A stretch of DNA of 64,000 nucleotides from Streptomyces sp. NBRC 109706 (lineage in GTDB: Bacteria > Actinomycetota > Actinomycetes > Streptomycetales > Streptomycetaceae): the NCBI RefSeq assembly GCF_000974485.1, contig NZ_BBOM01000004.1, forward strand, positions 930,001 to 994,000, written 5' to 3'. The translations under genes were made by a program, and so were the position numbers. Under the pieces are notes generated by a model. That model saw nothing but the letters and a program-made list of their open reading frames with translations. It ran no database searches and was not told the origin of the DNA. Positions within the stretch are counted from its first letter, which is position 1. Every line of letters starts with the position of its first letter. Positions 8,429 through 16,518 of this stretch are shown piece by piece.

Positions 8429-9066
8429 CCGCCGCCGCCCGTTCCCGACTGCTGCTCCGCGCCTTCCTGCTGGTCGCCGGCGTCGATCTGGTCTGTGTGC
8501 TGGCCGGCGCCGACCTCGGCCATCTGATCGCCAAGCCGCTGCTGATGCCGCTGCTCGCCGCCTATGCGGCCAGCCGTGGCGCCCCCAAGCTCCTCCTCGC
8601 CGCGCTGCTGTTCGGCTGGGGCGGCGACGTCTTCCTGCTGCCCGACGCCGACTGGGCGTTCCTCGTCGGCATGGGCTCGTTCGCCGTCGGACACGTCTGC
8701 TATCTGACGCTCTTCGGCCGCCGACGCGCGCCCGCGCTCCTCGGCCCCGGCTACGCGGTGGTGCTGGTCGGCGCGGTGGCGCTGCTCTGGCCCGACCTGC
8801 CGGCCGAACTCCGTATACCCGTCGCCGGGTACTCGCTGCTGCTCGCCGCCATGGCCTACCGCGCCGGTGCGCTGGGCCCGCTCGCCGGCGCCGGCGGCGC
8901 GCTGTTCCTGCTCTCCGACACCCTGATCGCGACGGATATCGCGGAGTGGCCCCAACTGCCCGCCTCCGGCTTCTGGGTGATGTCCACCTATATCGCCGCC
9001 CAGTACCTGCTCACGGCCGGCATCCTGGCCGCACCCCGCGACCCGGGCCGGACGGGGACCGGCTGA
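8425..9066 (+). CDS. Lysoplasmalogenase (YhhN/TMEM86 family)
   Basis: A 213-residue membrane protein with about eight hydrophobic segments. It fits the YhhN family: an early LIAKPLLMPLLAAYAA segment, then LLLAALLFGWGGDVFLL and the conserved late region LFLLSDTLIATDIA. Family members hydrolyse the vinyl-ether bond of lysoplasmalogens. The conserved acidic residues in GGDV and SDT match the expected active-site Asp positions of the family. The ATG at 8425 overlaps the stop of the hydroxylase gene (ATGA); although the frame is open further upstream, that extension would lie inside the previous gene. Together the two enzymes could dismantle saturated-ether and vinyl-ether lipids. Confidence 0.88.
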   Translation: MTAAARSRLLLRAFLLVAGVDLVCVLAGADLGHLIAKPLLMPLLAAYAASRGAPKLLLAALLFGWGGDVFLLPDADWAFLVGMGSFAVGHVCYLTLFGRRRAPALLGPGYAVVLVGAVALLWPDLPAELRIPVAGYSLLLAAMAYRAGALGPLAGAGGALFLLSDTLIATDIAEWPQLPASGFWVMSTYIAAQYLLTAGILAAPRDPGRTGTG

Positions 9067-9366
9067 ATGCGGTACTGGAAGGTCTACTGGCACCACGCGT
9101 TCGACGCCGAACCCGTCGCCCTCTACAGCGAACTCGCCCCCGACGGGACGGAACTCCGCCGGGTCGAGGAGTTTCGCGACGGCACGACCGGCTGGGCCGA
9201 CGGCCGGGCGCGGAGTGGGCGCACCGCGCTGGCCGACCTTCCGTTCGGCGAGCTGGACGAGGTCGCCGCCCAGGAGGAGTTCACCCCCTTCCTCATCGAA
9301 CGCCGGGAGTTCGACGCCGTCTGGTCCCGCGCCCGCCGGGCGGCGGCCGGGGTGAGCGCGCCATGA
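9067..9366 (+). CDS. DUF6881-like small protein
   Basis: A 99-residue soluble protein starting directly after the lysoplasmalogenase stop. It has the pattern of the DUF6881 family: MRYWKVYWHH at the start, LYSEL, RRVEEFRDG in the middle, and EEFTPFLIERREFDAVW at the end. No catalytic motif or membrane segment is visible. Its position makes it the third gene of the hydroxylase-lysoplasmalogenase operon, but functional involvement is not implied because this family often occurs alone. It ends 12 bases before the convergent epoxide hydrolase gene. Confidence 0.8.
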   Translation: MRYWKVYWHHAFDAEPVALYSELAPDGTELRRVEEFRDGTTGWADGRARSGRTALADLPFGELDEVAAQEEFTPFLIERREFDAVWSRARRAAAGVSAP

Positions 9367-9378
9367 GTGGGCCGTCGG

Positions 9379-10461
9379 CTAGCCGTCGAGGCCATGGAAG
9401 AAGGTGCGGATGTCCTGGGCGAGGAGGTCGGGGACCTCCATGGCGGCGAAGTGGCCGCCCCGGTCGAACTCCGACCAGTGGCGGACGTCGTAGCGGCGTT
9501 CGACGAGCGGGCGTACCGCCTGGGTGATGTCGTGGGCGAAGACCGCCACGCCGAGCGGGACGGGGCAGGGCCCGCCGCCGCGTCGGGCGTCATGGTGCAG
9601 TCGTGCCGAGGAGGCGGCGGTGGCGGTCAGCCAGTAGAGCGAGACATTGGTGAGGATCCGCTCGTCGTCGATCGGGGTCGCGGGGTCCGTCCAGTGGGCG
9701 AACCGTTCGGCGATCCAGGCGAGTTGGCCGACCGGCGAGTCGGTCAGGGCGTAGCCGATCGTCTGTGGGGTGGCGGCCTGCAGCGCCTGGTACGGGGGGC
9801 GGTTCGCCATCAGCTGCCTGACCTTGTCCAGCCGGGCCTCGTCCGTCGCGGAGAGTTGGACACCGGCGTCCGGATCGGGCCTGGTCGGCAGGTAGTTGAC
9901 ATGCGCCCCGACGACCCGGTCGGGGGCCAGCGCGCCGAGCGCCATCGAGACGCCGGAGCCGAAGTCGCCGCCCTGGGCGCCGTAGCGGGCGTAGCCGAGG
10001 GTGTCCATCAACGTGTCCCAGGCGCGGGCGATCCGTTCGATGTCCCAGCCGCGTTCGTGGGTGGGGCCGGAGAACCCGTAGCCGGGGAGGGAGGGGATCA
10101 CCAGGTGGAAGTCGCGGGAGAGCGGCTCGATCACCTCGACGAACTCCAGGAACGAGCCCGGCCAGCCATGGGTGAGGACCAGCGGGAGGGCGTCCGGGTT
10201 CGCGGAGCGGACATGGACGAAGTGGATGGTCTGGCCCTCGATCTCGGTTGTGTAGTGGGGGAGTTGGTTGAGCCTTGCCTCGTGTGCGCGCCAGTCGTAG
10301 TCGGTGCGCCAGCGCTCGGCCAGCTCCCTGAGGCGGGCCAGCGGGAAGCCGTAGTCCCAGCCGGCGTCGGCCACTTCGTTGGGCCACCGGGTGCGGGCGA
10401 GGCGGTCGTCGAGGTCGTCCAGGTCGGCCTGGGGGACGGCGATGCGGAACGGCTTGATCAT
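9379..10461 (-). CDS. Epoxide hydrolase (EHN-type alpha/beta hydrolase)
   Basis: A 360-residue enzyme with the N-terminal epoxide-hydrolase (EHN) region (about 1-110) followed by an alpha/beta-hydrolase core. Visible catalytic features are the oxyanion-hole motif HGWPGS (98-103), the nucleophile elbow GGDFGS with Asp166, and a C-terminal His337 in RGGHFAAMEVPD. ATG 10461 is preceded by a GGAG site; an in-frame extension upstream would run through the operator-like repeats and is rejected. It should open epoxides to diols. It is a single-gene unit, convergent with the DUF6881 gene. Two palindromes of the same design lie 30-100 bases upstream, suggesting control by a dedicated repressor not encoded next door. 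Confidence 0.92.
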   Translation of the reverse strand: MIKPFRIAVPQADLDDLDDRLARTRWPNEVADAGWDYGFPLARLRELAERWRTDYDWRAHEARLNQLPHYTTEIEGQTIHFVHVRSANPDALPLVLTHGWPGSFLEFVEVIEPLSRDFHLVIPSLPGYGFSGPTHERGWDIERIARAWDTLMDTLGYARYGAQGGDFGSGVSMALGALAPDRVVGAHVNYLPTRPDPDAGVQLSATDEARLDKVRQLMANRPPYQALQAATPQTIGYALTDSPVGQLAWIAERFAHWTDPATPIDDERILTNVSLYWLTATAASSARLHHDARRGGGPCPVPLGVAVFAHDITQAVRPLVERRYDVRHWSEFDRGGHFAAMEVPDLLAQDIRTFFHGLDG

Positions 10462-10490
10462 GGCGATGGCTCCAGGGGAGGTTTCCGGAT

Positions 10491-10509
10491 TCGTTGGTCT
10501 GGCCAACGA
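10491..10509. promoter_or_regulatory. Palindromic operator-like site upstream of epoxide hydrolase (site 1)
   Basis: TCGTTGGTCTGGCCAACGA is a perfect 7-base inverted repeat (TCGTTGG/CCAACGA) with a 5-base spacer, 30 bases upstream of the epoxide hydrolase ATG. The size and symmetry fit a TetR- or MarR-type repressor. The repressor is not identifiable nearby. Confidence 0.55.
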
Positions 10510-10538
10510 TGAGACGATGCCGGAACCGTACCAGCCAA

Positions 10539-10558
10539 TTATTGGTGGTTCCAACGAT
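10539..10558. promoter_or_regulatory. Palindromic operator-like site upstream of epoxide hydrolase (site 2)
   Basis: TTATTGG-TGGTT-CCAACGAT repeats the design of site 1: the right half CCAACGA is identical, the left half is degenerate at two positions, and the spacer is again 5 bases. The centres of the two sites are 48 bases apart. A third overlapping palindrome, CCAATTATTGG, covers 10535-10545. The rest of 10462-10878 holds a terminator hairpin and no supported gene. Confidence 0.5.
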
Positions 10559-10690
10559 TAAGGGATTTCCCGGGGCCACGGCGGGCGCCGCGCGCCGTGT
10601 CGGGGCGTGAAAGGCGCAGGAAAGCGCCGGGTCACACCATCGGGCTGACCCGAGGAACGAAGCCCACCCGGCGGCCGCCGGGTCGGAGGC

Positions 10691-10723
10691 GCCCCCGGGC
10701 CGGCGGGGGGCCGGCCCGGGGGC
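10691..10723 (-). terminator. Intrinsic-type hairpin downstream of the HIBYL-CoA hydrolase gene
   Basis: A perfect 14-base stem (GCCCCCGGGCCGGC paired with its complement at 10710-10723) closes a 5-base G loop. It lies about 155 bases after the stop at 10879 on the minus strand. There is no T-tract, as is common in streptomycete terminators. Confidence 0.65.
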
Positions 10724-10878
10724 GGTGGTGCTTGTCGTGTCGGCCGTGCTGGCCGTGCCGGCCTCGGCTTCGGGGGCTGGTACGCGCTGGCCGGGTCCGG
10801 CGACGGCTTCGGGGTTGGCGTCGACGGTCGAGGAGCGGTACGCCGAGGACCGTCGGCTGACGGCCCCGGCCGGTGGGC

Positions 10879-11919
10879 TCACAGCCGGAGTTCGCGGCCC
10901 GCCAGCGGGGCGAAGAACCCCGCCACCTCGGCCGGGGTGACCTCCGCCAGCGTGGCCGGATCCCAACGGGGCTGCCGGTCCTTGTCGATGACCTGGGCAC
11001 GGATCCCCTCGACCAGATCGGCCGTCTCCAGGCAGTGACAGGACGTCCGGTACTCCTGGACCAGAACCGCCTCCAGGGTGCCGAGCCGGCGGGCGCCGCG
11101 CAGCGCGGCCAGGGTGACCTTGAGCGCGGTCGGGGAACGGGTCGCCAGCGTCGCGGCGGCCCGCCCCGGCCCCTCGCCCGGCGTCGCGGTCAGCCGCTCG
11201 ACGATCTCCTCCACCGAGTCGGCGGCATAGCAGGCGTCGACCCAGTCGCGGGCGCCCGACAGCGGATCGGCCGGCGGCTCGGTGGCATGGCGGGCGACGG
11301 CCTCGTCGGCGGGCAGCTTCGCGAGATCGCGCAGCAACGCGGGCAGCGCGGCCGACGGCACAAAGTGATCGGCGAACCCGCAGGCCAGCGCGGTGCCGGC
11401 GGTCATCGAATCCCCGGTGAGCCCGAGATGGACGCCCAACTCGCCCGGCGCGCCGGCCAGCAGCCGGGTGCCGCCGACATCGGGCACGAACCCGATGCCG
11501 GTCTCCGGCATCGCCACCCGGGAACGTTCCGTGACGATCCGGACGTCGCCATGGGCGGAGACCCCGACGCCGCCGCCCATCACGATGCCGTCCATCAACG
11601 CCACATAGGGCTTCGGGAAGCGGGCGATCCGCGCGTTGAGCCGGTACTCGTCGAACCAGAAGTCCCGGGCCGCGCCGGTGCCGGCACGGGCGTCGTCGTG
11701 GATGGCGCGGATGTCGCCGCCCGCGCAGAGCCCCCGTTCGCCGGCGCCGTCGACGACCACGGTCGCCACCTGCGGATCGTGCTCCCAGTCGCGCAGCGCG
11801 GCGTCCACGGCGCGGACCATGGCGTGCGAGAGCGCGTTGATCGCGCGCGGACGGTTGAGGGTGATCCGGCCCGCCCGGCCGTCCACGCCGATCAGGACCT
11901 CGGGTGCGGTGTCGGTCAT
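10879..11919 (-). CDS. Enoyl-CoA hydratase/isomerase family protein, probable 3-hydroxyisobutyryl-CoA hydrolase
   Basis: A 346-residue crotonase-fold protein. Features of the 3-hydroxyisobutyryl-CoA hydrolase branch, which acts in valine degradation, are GLCAGGDIRAI (first oxyanion strand), MDGIVMGGGVGVSAHGD, PETGIGFVPDVGGTRLL, and the long C-terminal region with EYRTS, LVEGIRAQVIDKDRQPRWDP. Ordinary enoyl-CoA hydratases are about 260 residues and lack that C-terminal extension. The ATG at 11919 was chosen because homology begins there (TDTAPEVLIGVDGRAGRITLNRP); a much longer open frame upstream is antisense to the kinase gene. It appears to be monocistronic, divergent from the sensor kinase, with a strong hairpin downstream. 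Confidence 0.88.
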   Translation of the reverse strand: MTDTAPEVLIGVDGRAGRITLNRPRAINALSHAMVRAVDAALRDWEHDPQVATVVVDGAGERGLCAGGDIRAIHDDARAGTGAARDFWFDEYRLNARIARFPKPYVALMDGIVMGGGVGVSAHGDVRIVTERSRVAMPETGIGFVPDVGGTRLLAGAPGELGVHLGLTGDSMTAGTALACGFADHFVPSAALPALLRDLAKLPADEAVARHATEPPADPLSGARDWVDACYAADSVEEIVERLTATPGEGPGRAAATLATRSPTALKVTLAALRGARRLGTLEAVLVQEYRTSCHCLETADLVEGIRAQVIDKDRQPRWDPATLAEVTPAEVAGFFAPLAGRELRL

Positions 11920-12078
11920 CGGCTCGTTCCCTTCCTCGGTGCGGTGACCTCGTCGGCCCTCCGGCGGATCCTCTCCCGCGAGCGTTCGCGAGACCAGCCG
12001 CCATGGCCCGTGGTGCGTCACGGCCGGTAGGCTCGCGGATCGGGCGGCCGGGCCCGGGCTGGAGGGGAACGGGAGCAG

Positions 12079-13776
12079 ATGGTGGCGGACCGCGACGAAC
12101 AACGGTTGCCCGGGCTGCGGTTGGACGCGCTGCTGGAGGAACTCCAGATGCGCATCGACGCGATGCGCGGCACCAGGGACCGGGTGCACAGCCTGCTGGA
12201 GGCGGTGCTCGCGGTCGGCCGCGAGCTGGATCTGCCGCAGGTCCTGCGACGCGTCGTCGAGGCCGCCACGGTGCTGGTTGACGCCGAGTACGGGGCGCTG
12301 GGCGTGATCGGCGAGGACGAGCTGCTGAGCGAGTTCCTGACCGTCGGCATCGACGGCGAACGGGCCACCACCATCGGCTCGTTGCCGTCCGGCCACGGCA
12401 TCCTCGGCGAACTCATCCGCCATCCGGCGCCGTTGCGGCTCTCCGATCTCACCACCCATCCGGCGTCCCACGGCTTCCCGCCCAACCATCCACGGATGCG
12501 GACCTTCCTCGGCGTGCCGATCCGGGTCCGCGACGAGGTGTTCGGCAACCTCTACCTGACCGAGAAGCGCGGCGGCCAGGAGTTCGACGCCGAGGACGAG
12601 TCGGTGCTGGCGACCCTCGCGGTGGCCGCCGGCGTGGCCATCGAGAACGCCCGGCTCTACGAGGAGGCACAGAACCGCCAACGGTGGCTGGCGGCCAACG
12701 CCGAGGTGGTGCGGAGCCTGCTCTCCGGCGCCGAGGAACACGAGGTCCTGGAACTGCTGGTGGGCCACGCCCGGCACATACTCGACGCGGACCTCGGGGC
12801 GCTCTGCGCCCCCGACGCCGAGGGTGCCGGCACGGTGATCAGCGTCGCCGAGGGGCCGGCCGCCGAGGCGGTGCGCGCCGGCACACCACCCGAGCTGGCG
12901 GCGGTGGTCCGGCGGGCCATGACCGAGGGCGGCCCGGTGACCGGCGCGGACATCGGCGCCGGCGCCGACGGGCCGGCGGCCCGCCTCGGCCCGGCGCTCG
13001 CCGTCCCGATGCGCGCCGGGGAACACGCCTGGGGCGCCCTGCTGTTGGCGCGCGACCGGCGGCGCCCGGCGTTCGGCGAGGACGCCCCCGAGCCGCTGCT
13101 GGCCTTCGCCGGACAGGCCGCGCTCGCCATGGAACTGGCCGAACGCCGCCGCGCGGCCGAACAGATGGCGATCCTGGAGGACCGCGACCGGATCGCCCGC
13201 GACCTCCACGACCTCGCCATCCAACGGCTCTTCGCCACCGGGATGACCCTGCAGAGCGCGGTGCGGTTCGTGACCCACCCCCAGGCGGAGGAGCGGCTGC
13301 TGCGGGCCGTCGACGATCTGGACGAGACCATCGGGATCATCCGCTCCACCATCTTCGGGCTCCGCGCCCACCGAACCGGACCCGGCGCCCGGGGGTTGCG
13401 CTCGCGGCTGGTGCGGACGGTCGAGGAGACCGTGCCCTCGCTCGGCTTCCGGCCGGCGCTGCGGATGGAGGGGCTGATCGACACGGATGTGCCGCCCGAG
13501 GTCGCCGAGCACGCGGTGCCGGTGCTGCGCGAGGCGCTGTCCAACGTCGCGCGGCACGCCGAGGCCGGCGCCGGCGAGGTGGCGGTGGTCGTCCACGACC
13601 GCACCCTGACCCTGACGGTGCGGGACAACGGCGTGGGCCCGCGCGAGTCCGGGCACCGGGGCGGGCTGCGCAACCTCGCCGAGCGGGCCGAACGCCTGGG
13701 CGGAACCCTGACCTTCGACCGCGCGGACGGCGGCGGCAGCCGCCTGGAATGGCGGGTACCGCTGCCGGTCGACTGA
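12079..13776 (+). CDS. GAF-domain sensor histidine kinase, DevS/DosS-like
   Basis: A 565-residue cytoplasmic kinase with two GAF domains (about 45-190 and 215-355), a HisKA_3 dimerisation helix with phospho-acceptor His377 (RDRIARDLHDLAIQRLF), and a HATPase_c domain (N-box EALSNVARHAEA, then DNGVGP and GLRNLAERAERLGG). GAF-A closely follows mycobacterial DevS/DosS around LRLSDLTTHPASHGF and HPRMRTFLGVPIRVRDEVFGNLYLTEK. His137 in NHPRM aligns with the region that supplies the haem proximal ligand, so oxygen/NO/CO or redox sensing is likely. No membrane segment is present. The likely partner is the DevR-like regulator at 14972-15655, with a D-lactate dehydrogenase gene between them on the opposite strand. 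Confidence 0.92.
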   Translation: MVADRDEQRLPGLRLDALLEELQMRIDAMRGTRDRVHSLLEAVLAVGRELDLPQVLRRVVEAATVLVDAEYGALGVIGEDELLSEFLTVGIDGERATTIGSLPSGHGILGELIRHPAPLRLSDLTTHPASHGFPPNHPRMRTFLGVPIRVRDEVFGNLYLTEKRGGQEFDAEDESVLATLAVAAGVAIENARLYEEAQNRQRWLAANAEVVRSLLSGAEEHEVLELLVGHARHILDADLGALCAPDAEGAGTVISVAEGPAAEAVRAGTPPELAAVVRRAMTEGGPVTGADIGAGADGPAARLGPALAVPMRAGEHAWGALLLARDRRRPAFGEDAPEPLLAFAGQAALAMELAERRRAAEQMAILEDRDRIARDLHDLAIQRLFATGMTLQSAVRFVTHPQAEERLLRAVDDLDETIGIIRSTIFGLRAHRTGPGARGLRSRLVRTVEETVPSLGFRPALRMEGLIDTDVPPEVAEHAVPVLREALSNVARHAEAGAGEVAVVVHDRTLTLTVRDNGVGPRESGHRGGLRNLAERAERLGGTLTFDRADGGGSRLEWRVPLPVD

Positions 13777-13801
13777 CCCGTCGTGTCGACCTGCGGACCG
13801 T

Positions 13802-14830
13802 TCAACGGGCCGGCGCCACCAGGGTGTTCTCGCCGGTGCGGCCGGCCAGGTAGTCGGCGACATCGGCCGCCGTGGTGGCGACGATCTCGCCGACCGCGTC
13901 CCGGGTGAAGTACGCCTGATGCGAGCTGACCAGCACATTGCGGAACGTCATCAGCCGGGCCAGCACATCGTCGGTCATCACATCCAGCGAGTGGTCGAAG
14001 AAGAAGATGCCGGCCTCCTCCTCGTAGACGTCCAGCCCCACGCCGTCGAGCCGCCCGGAACGCAACGTCTCCACCAGGGCCTGCGCGTCGATCAGCCCGC
14101 CCCTGCTGGTGTTGACCAGGATCGCGTCGTCCCGCATCCGGGCCAGCGCCGCCGCGTCCACCACATGGTGGGTCTCGGGGAGCAGCGGCAGATGGAGGCT
14201 GACCAGATCCGCCTCGGCGAAGATCCGCTCCAGCGGCACATACTCCATGCCCAGGCGTTCGCACTCCGGGTTCGGCGCGATGTCATGGCCGAGCAGCCGC
14301 ATCCCGAAACCGGCGGCGATCCGGGCGAACGCCTCGCCGATCCGGCCCGTGCCCAACACGCCTGCCGTCCGGCCGTGGAAGTCGCGGCCCAGCAGCCCGT
14401 TGAGCCGGAAGTCGAACTCGCGGGTGCGGGTCGCCGCCCGCACCACCCGCCGGTTGACGGCCAGCGCCAGTGCCCAGGCGAACTCGGCCACCGAATGCGG
14501 CGAGTAGCCGGAGACCCTGGCCACCCCCAGGCCGAGGCCCCGCGCCGCGTCCAGATCGATGTTGTTGTAGCCGGTGGAACGCTGGGTGATCATCCGGGTG
14601 CCGCCCTCAGCGAGCCGGCGCAGCACCTCGGCGTCCAGCACGTCGTTGACCCCGGTGCAGATCACCTCGTGTCCCGCGGCGGTCGAGACGGTGTCCCGGT
14701 CCAGCACCAGCTCCAGGCAACGCACCCGATGCCCGCCCCCGAACGTGGCCTCGAACGCGGCCTCCAGCAGCGGGCGTTCATCGGCCGTGACGCCATAGGC
14801 GACGATCTCGGCCGGCTCCGTCCTCGGCAT
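13802..14830 (-). CDS. D-lactate dehydrogenase-like 2-hydroxyacid dehydrogenase
   Basis: A 342-residue NAD-dependent D-2-hydroxyacid dehydrogenase. The Rossmann motif GTGRIG sits at 160-165. Catalytic residues of the family are recognisable: Arg243 in NTSRGGLID, the Glu cluster in VYEEEAG (about 270-272) and His304 in SSHQAYFT. The YEEEAGIFFFDHS stretch and SSHQAYFT are typical of fermentative D-lactate dehydrogenases rather than phosphoglycerate dehydrogenases. It is convergent with the sensor kinase gene (25-base gap) and follows the DevR-like gene on the same strand. Placement inside a DevS/DevR-type locus suggests a role in redox balance under oxygen limitation. Confidence 0.9.
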   Translation of the reverse strand: MPRTEPAEIVAYGVTADERPLLEAAFEATFGGGHRVRCLELVLDRDTVSTAAGHEVICTGVNDVLDAEVLRRLAEGGTRMITQRSTGYNNIDLDAARGLGLGVARVSGYSPHSVAEFAWALALAVNRRVVRAATRTREFDFRLNGLLGRDFHGRTAGVLGTGRIGEAFARIAAGFGMRLLGHDIAPNPECERLGMEYVPLERIFAEADLVSLHLPLLPETHHVVDAAALARMRDDAILVNTSRGGLIDAQALVETLRSGRLDGVGLDVYEEEAGIFFFDHSLDVMTDDVLARLMTFRNVLVSSHQAYFTRDAVGEIVATTAADVADYLAGRTGENTLVAPAR

Positions 14831-14954
14831 GGGACTTCTCCTTCTGATGTGCGCGGTCAGGGGCTGCTCCCCAACCTGCCAGGCCGACCGGCGCTGGAAC
14901 GGCAGGCCGCGCCGGGGCCGATTCGGACCACCGCACCGGCACCGGCCAGCGGCC

Positions 14955-14990
14955 GGGCCCGGCCCGAGGGCTCAGCCCCGGGCCGGGCCC
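14955..14990 (-). terminator. Hairpin overlapping the end of the response-regulator gene
   Basis: An 11-base stem (GGGCCCGGCCC at 14955-14965 with GGGCCGGGCCC at 14980-14990) and a 14-base loop. The stop codon of the response regulator (14972-14974) lies inside the loop, so the last codons form one arm. It would separate the regulator transcript from the D-lactate dehydrogenase gene downstream. Confidence 0.5.
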
Positions 14991-15655
14991 GCCTCCTTGG
15001 CGAGGAGAGCCGCCTGCACCCGGCGCTCCACACCAAGCTTTCCCAACAGCCGGGAGATGTGGTTCTTCACCGTCTTCTCCGACAGATAGAGCCGGGCACC
15101 GATCTGACGGTTGGTCAACCCCTCGCCGATCAGCGCCAACACCTCCCGCTCCCGATCGGTGAGCCTGGCCACCGCCTGCTCGCTCGGGGACTCGCCGGGG
15201 GGCTCGGTCCGCAGGGTGCTCATCAACCGGGCGGTGGTGGCCGGGTCCAGCATGGACTGCCCCGAGGCCACCGTCCGCACCGCCGCGATCAGGTCCGAGC
15301 CCTTGATCTGCTTGAGCACATAGCCGGCCGCGCCGGCCATGATGGCGTCCAGCAGCGCGTCGTCATCGTCGAACGACGTCAGCATCAGACAGGCCAACCC
15401 CGGTATCAGCGACCGGAGTTCACGGCAGACGGAGATCCCGTCGCCGTCGTTGAGGCGGACATCGAGGATCGCCACGTCGGGCCGGAGCGCCGGCCCCCTG
15501 GCGATCGCCTCACCGGCGCTGGCGGCCTCGCCGACGACCAGCAGATCCGGCTCCCCGTCCAGCAGATCGTGCACCCCGCGCCGTACCACCTCGTGGTCGT
15601 CCAGCAGAAAGACCCTGATCGACTCGGCCCCCGCACCGTCCCGTTCCGCACTCAT
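14972..15655 (-). CDS. NarL/DevR-family response regulator
   Basis: A 227-residue two-component regulator. The receiver domain (about 12-128) has the acidic pair Asp19-Asp20, phospho-acceptor Asp65 (VAILDVRL), Thr/Ser in LMLTSFDDDD and Lys115 (GYVLKQIKGSDLI). A LuxR-type helix-turn-helix follows (about 160-220: LTDREREVLALIGEGLTNRQIGARLYLSEKTVKNH, quoted here in part only as LTDREREVL and SEKTVKNH). ATG 15655 begins just before the receiver; the open frame upstream of it is not supported. The receiver pattern FDDDDALLDAIMAGAAGYVLK resembles DevR/DosR. It should be phosphorylated by the 12079-13776 kinase and may bind the inverted repeats at 15736-15783. Confidence 0.92.
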   Translation of the reverse strand: MSAERDGAGAESIRVFLLDDHEVVRRGVHDLLDGEPDLLVVGEAASAGEAIARGPALRPDVAILDVRLNDGDGISVCRELRSLIPGLACLMLTSFDDDDALLDAIMAGAAGYVLKQIKGSDLIAAVRTVASGQSMLDPATTARLMSTLRTEPPGESPSEQAVARLTDREREVLALIGEGLTNRQIGARLYLSEKTVKNHISRLLGKLGVERRVQAALLAKEAGPARG

Positions 15656-15735
15656 GACCCGCGCTCCCTGTCCTGGGCGGCACCCCCGGACGGCGCCGCG
15701 TCTCCAGGGTGGACCACCGGGCGGCGGTTCCACAT

Positions 15736-15783
15736 GGGCCGAACGGCCCCGTTGTACGGGCCGGCGGAGGGCCCGTTCGGCCC
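15736..15783. promoter_or_regulatory. Pair of DevR/OsdR-like inverted-repeat boxes in the divergent promoter
   Basis: GGGCCGAACGGCCC (15736-15749) and GGGCCCGTTCGGCCC (15769-15783) lie between the response-regulator gene and the divergent DoxX-like gene, centres about 33 bases (three helical turns) apart. The second is nearly the reverse complement of the first. Actinobacterial DevR-type boxes have GGG-N(8-9)-CCC-like symmetry, so autoregulation and control of the DoxX gene are plausible. Binding is inferred. Confidence 0.4.
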
Positions 15784-15897
15784 CGGCGGCAGGTCCCGCG
15801 CGGCCCATGCCGGAACGGGTGCCGGGCGAGCAGAGTCGATATCGCCAGCAGGTGCTCACCGGCACCCACGGCGTCAACTCCCAGAAAGGGAAGGGCC

Positions 15898-16506
15898 ATG
15901 ACTCTCCATGACACCCCGCGAGCATCCGATGGAGCCTCCCGACCGCTGACCGCACCGGCGGACGCCGCCGCGCCGGCCCGGGCCGACGCCCCGGCCGCCG
16001 CCCGGTTCCTGGCCCTGCTGCGGATCGCGATCGGGTTCGTCTTCGTATGGGCCTTCCTCGACAAGGCGTTCGGCCTGGGCTACGCCACCAGGTCGGGCAA
16101 CGCCTGGGTGGACGGCGGCTCGCCCACCAGGGGCTTCCTCAGCAATGTGTCGGTCGGCCCGCTGGAGTCCACGTTCCAGGACATGGCGGGCGCGGTCTGG
16201 GCCGACTGGCTGTTCATGCTGGGCCTGCTGGGCATCGGAGTCGCGGTCTGCTCGGGGATGGGGCTGCGGATCGCGGCGGTCGCCGGATCGTTGATGATGC
16301 TGCTGATGTGGGCGGCGGAGTGGCCGCCGGCACGGCATCTCTCGGACGGCTCGCCCAGCATGTCGAGCAACCCGTTCATGGACTCCCACCTCGTCTACGC
16401 GCTGCTGCTGATCGCGCTGGCGCTCTGCCGGGCCGGTGACACCTGGGGCCTCGGCCGGTTCTGGTCCCGCCTCCCGGTGGTGCGCACCACGCCCTGGCTC
16501 CGCTGA
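15898..16506 (+). CDS. DoxX-like membrane protein
   Basis: A 202-residue membrane protein with four predicted helices: about 40-60 (LRIAIGFVFVWAFLDKAFG), 97-118, 121-142 and 160-178. The first helix with FLDKAFGLGY and the later SNPFMDSHLVYALLLIALAL are characteristic of DoxX/TQO-small-subunit-like proteins. The first 38 residues are a Pro/Ala-rich cytoplasmic tail. ATG 15898 follows an AAAGGGAAGGG ribosome site. It is transcribed divergently from the DevR-like regulator across the inverted-repeat boxes, suggesting membership of the same regulon. DoxX relatives are linked to thiosulfate:quinone and redox functions in other organisms, but no enzymatic activity can be asserted here. Confidence 0.82.
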   Translation: MTLHDTPRASDGASRPLTAPADAAAPARADAPAAARFLALLRIAIGFVFVWAFLDKAFGLGYATRSGNAWVDGGSPTRGFLSNVSVGPLESTFQDMAGAVWADWLFMLGLLGIGVAVCSGMGLRIAAVAGSLMMLLMWAAEWPPARHLSDGSPSMSSNPFMDSHLVYALLLIALALCRAGDTWGLGRFWSRLPVVRTTPWLR

Positions 16507-16518
16507 CCCCCGCAAAAC

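Noticed and set aside
10725..10940. Short plus-strand frame with a signal-peptide-like start (VVLVVSAVLAVPASASGA)
   Set aside because: It begins inside a terminator arm, has no ribosome site, and runs into the antisense of the hydrolase gene end.
11920..13938. Open N-terminal extension that would make the crotonase-fold gene over 1000 codons
   Set aside because: It is antisense to the well-supported sensor kinase gene; family homology begins at the ATG at 11919.
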